A stretch of DNA of 54,996 nucleotides, taken from Armatimonadetes bacterium CG06_land_8_20_14_3_00_66_21 (lineage in GTDB: Bacteria; Armatimonadota; Abditibacteriia; CG2-30-66-41). Within the stretch, counting starts at the first letter, position 1. Each line of letters starts with the position of its first letter. The notes under the pieces were generated by a model, which saw only the letters and a program-made list of their open reading frames with translations, did no database searches and was not told the origin of the DNA. The translations under genes and the position numbers were made by a program. Location of the stretch: positions 1 through 54,996 of the forward strand of contig PEVN01000387.1 of NCBI GenBank assembly GCA_002779825.1. Direction: 5' to 3'. Positions 54,987 through 54,996 of the stretch are shown here, in pieces.

Positions 54987-54996
54987 GATTGGAGGG

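Noticed and set aside
1-54996. tRNA, rRNA or riboswitch genes
   Set aside because: No cloverleaf, rRNA core sequence or known riboswitch signature was recognisable by eye; a covariance-model search would be decisive.

Overview
This is a GC-rich bacterial chromosome segment. The cell was probably diderm: there is a heptosyltransferase-type GT9 enzyme, a TolC-type channel, an RND pump with its adaptor, and remains of an outer-membrane barrel. It also has a PASTA-domain Ser/Thr kinase next to a class B penicillin-binding protein, Tat-exported Gfo/Idh and DUF362 proteins, DUF1080 and HEAT-repeat exported proteins, and several families of palindromic spacer repeats. Together these suggest a lineage such as Armatimonadota or a relative of the planctomycetes. 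That placement is inference; no rRNA, tRNA or standard phylogenetic marker is present.

Layout. 1-2.2 kb: end of a response regulator, then a leftward three-gene unit (zinc-type dehydrogenase and two small Cys-motif paralogues). 2.4-7.3 kb: cell-envelope glycan genes (two GT39-like membrane glycosyltransferases, GT9, polysaccharide deacetylase); the last three form a leftward operon joined by 4-bp overlaps. 7.4-8.0 kb: a hicAB toxin-antitoxin pair whose hicB is split by a 145-bp miniature inverted-repeat element. 8.1-10.8 kb: D-aminoacylase, a Rpn-like nuclease with 9-residue repeats, and a small unknown gene. 10.9-14.3 kb: PASTA kinase and PBP with a second 145-bp element between them. 14.5-15.7 kb: TIM-barrel isomerase and NUDIX hydrolase. 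15.8-23 kb: a five-gene leftward export operon (two ABC exporters, an HlyD-like adaptor, a small membrane protein, a secreted PLAT-like protein).

23.3-25.5 kb: two decayed head-to-head genes (outer-membrane barrel and sigma-54 response regulator), both missing their 5' parts and both frameshifted. 25.7-29 kb: a lipoprotein with two cytochrome-c-like CxxCH domains, a ThuA-like protein and an enolase-superfamily enzyme. 29.1-36.1 kb: exported DUF1080, HEAT and Gfo/Idh proteins, opposite a phosphomannose-isomerase-like cupin and another TIM-barrel isomerase; this looks like sugar catabolism. 36.2-43.5 kb: leftward unit of adaptor, RND pump (frameshifted), TolC-type channel, ECF sigma factor and zinc-finger anti-sigma factor. 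43.9-45.4 kb: an unusual multi-zinc-ribbon protein with SAP-like and phage-MuF-like segments. 45.5-50.8 kb: a DUF362 protein and an NAD-salvage cluster (pncB, nadE, pncA). 50.9-55 kb: a third 145-bp element, a rhodanese, a dehydrogenase remnant, and a c-di-GMP pair (HD-GYP and GGDEF response regulators).

The strongest signal is the 145-bp element. Three copies of exactly equal length lie between TA duplications. Removing one copy with one TA restores an overlapping hicA-hicB pair to the base.
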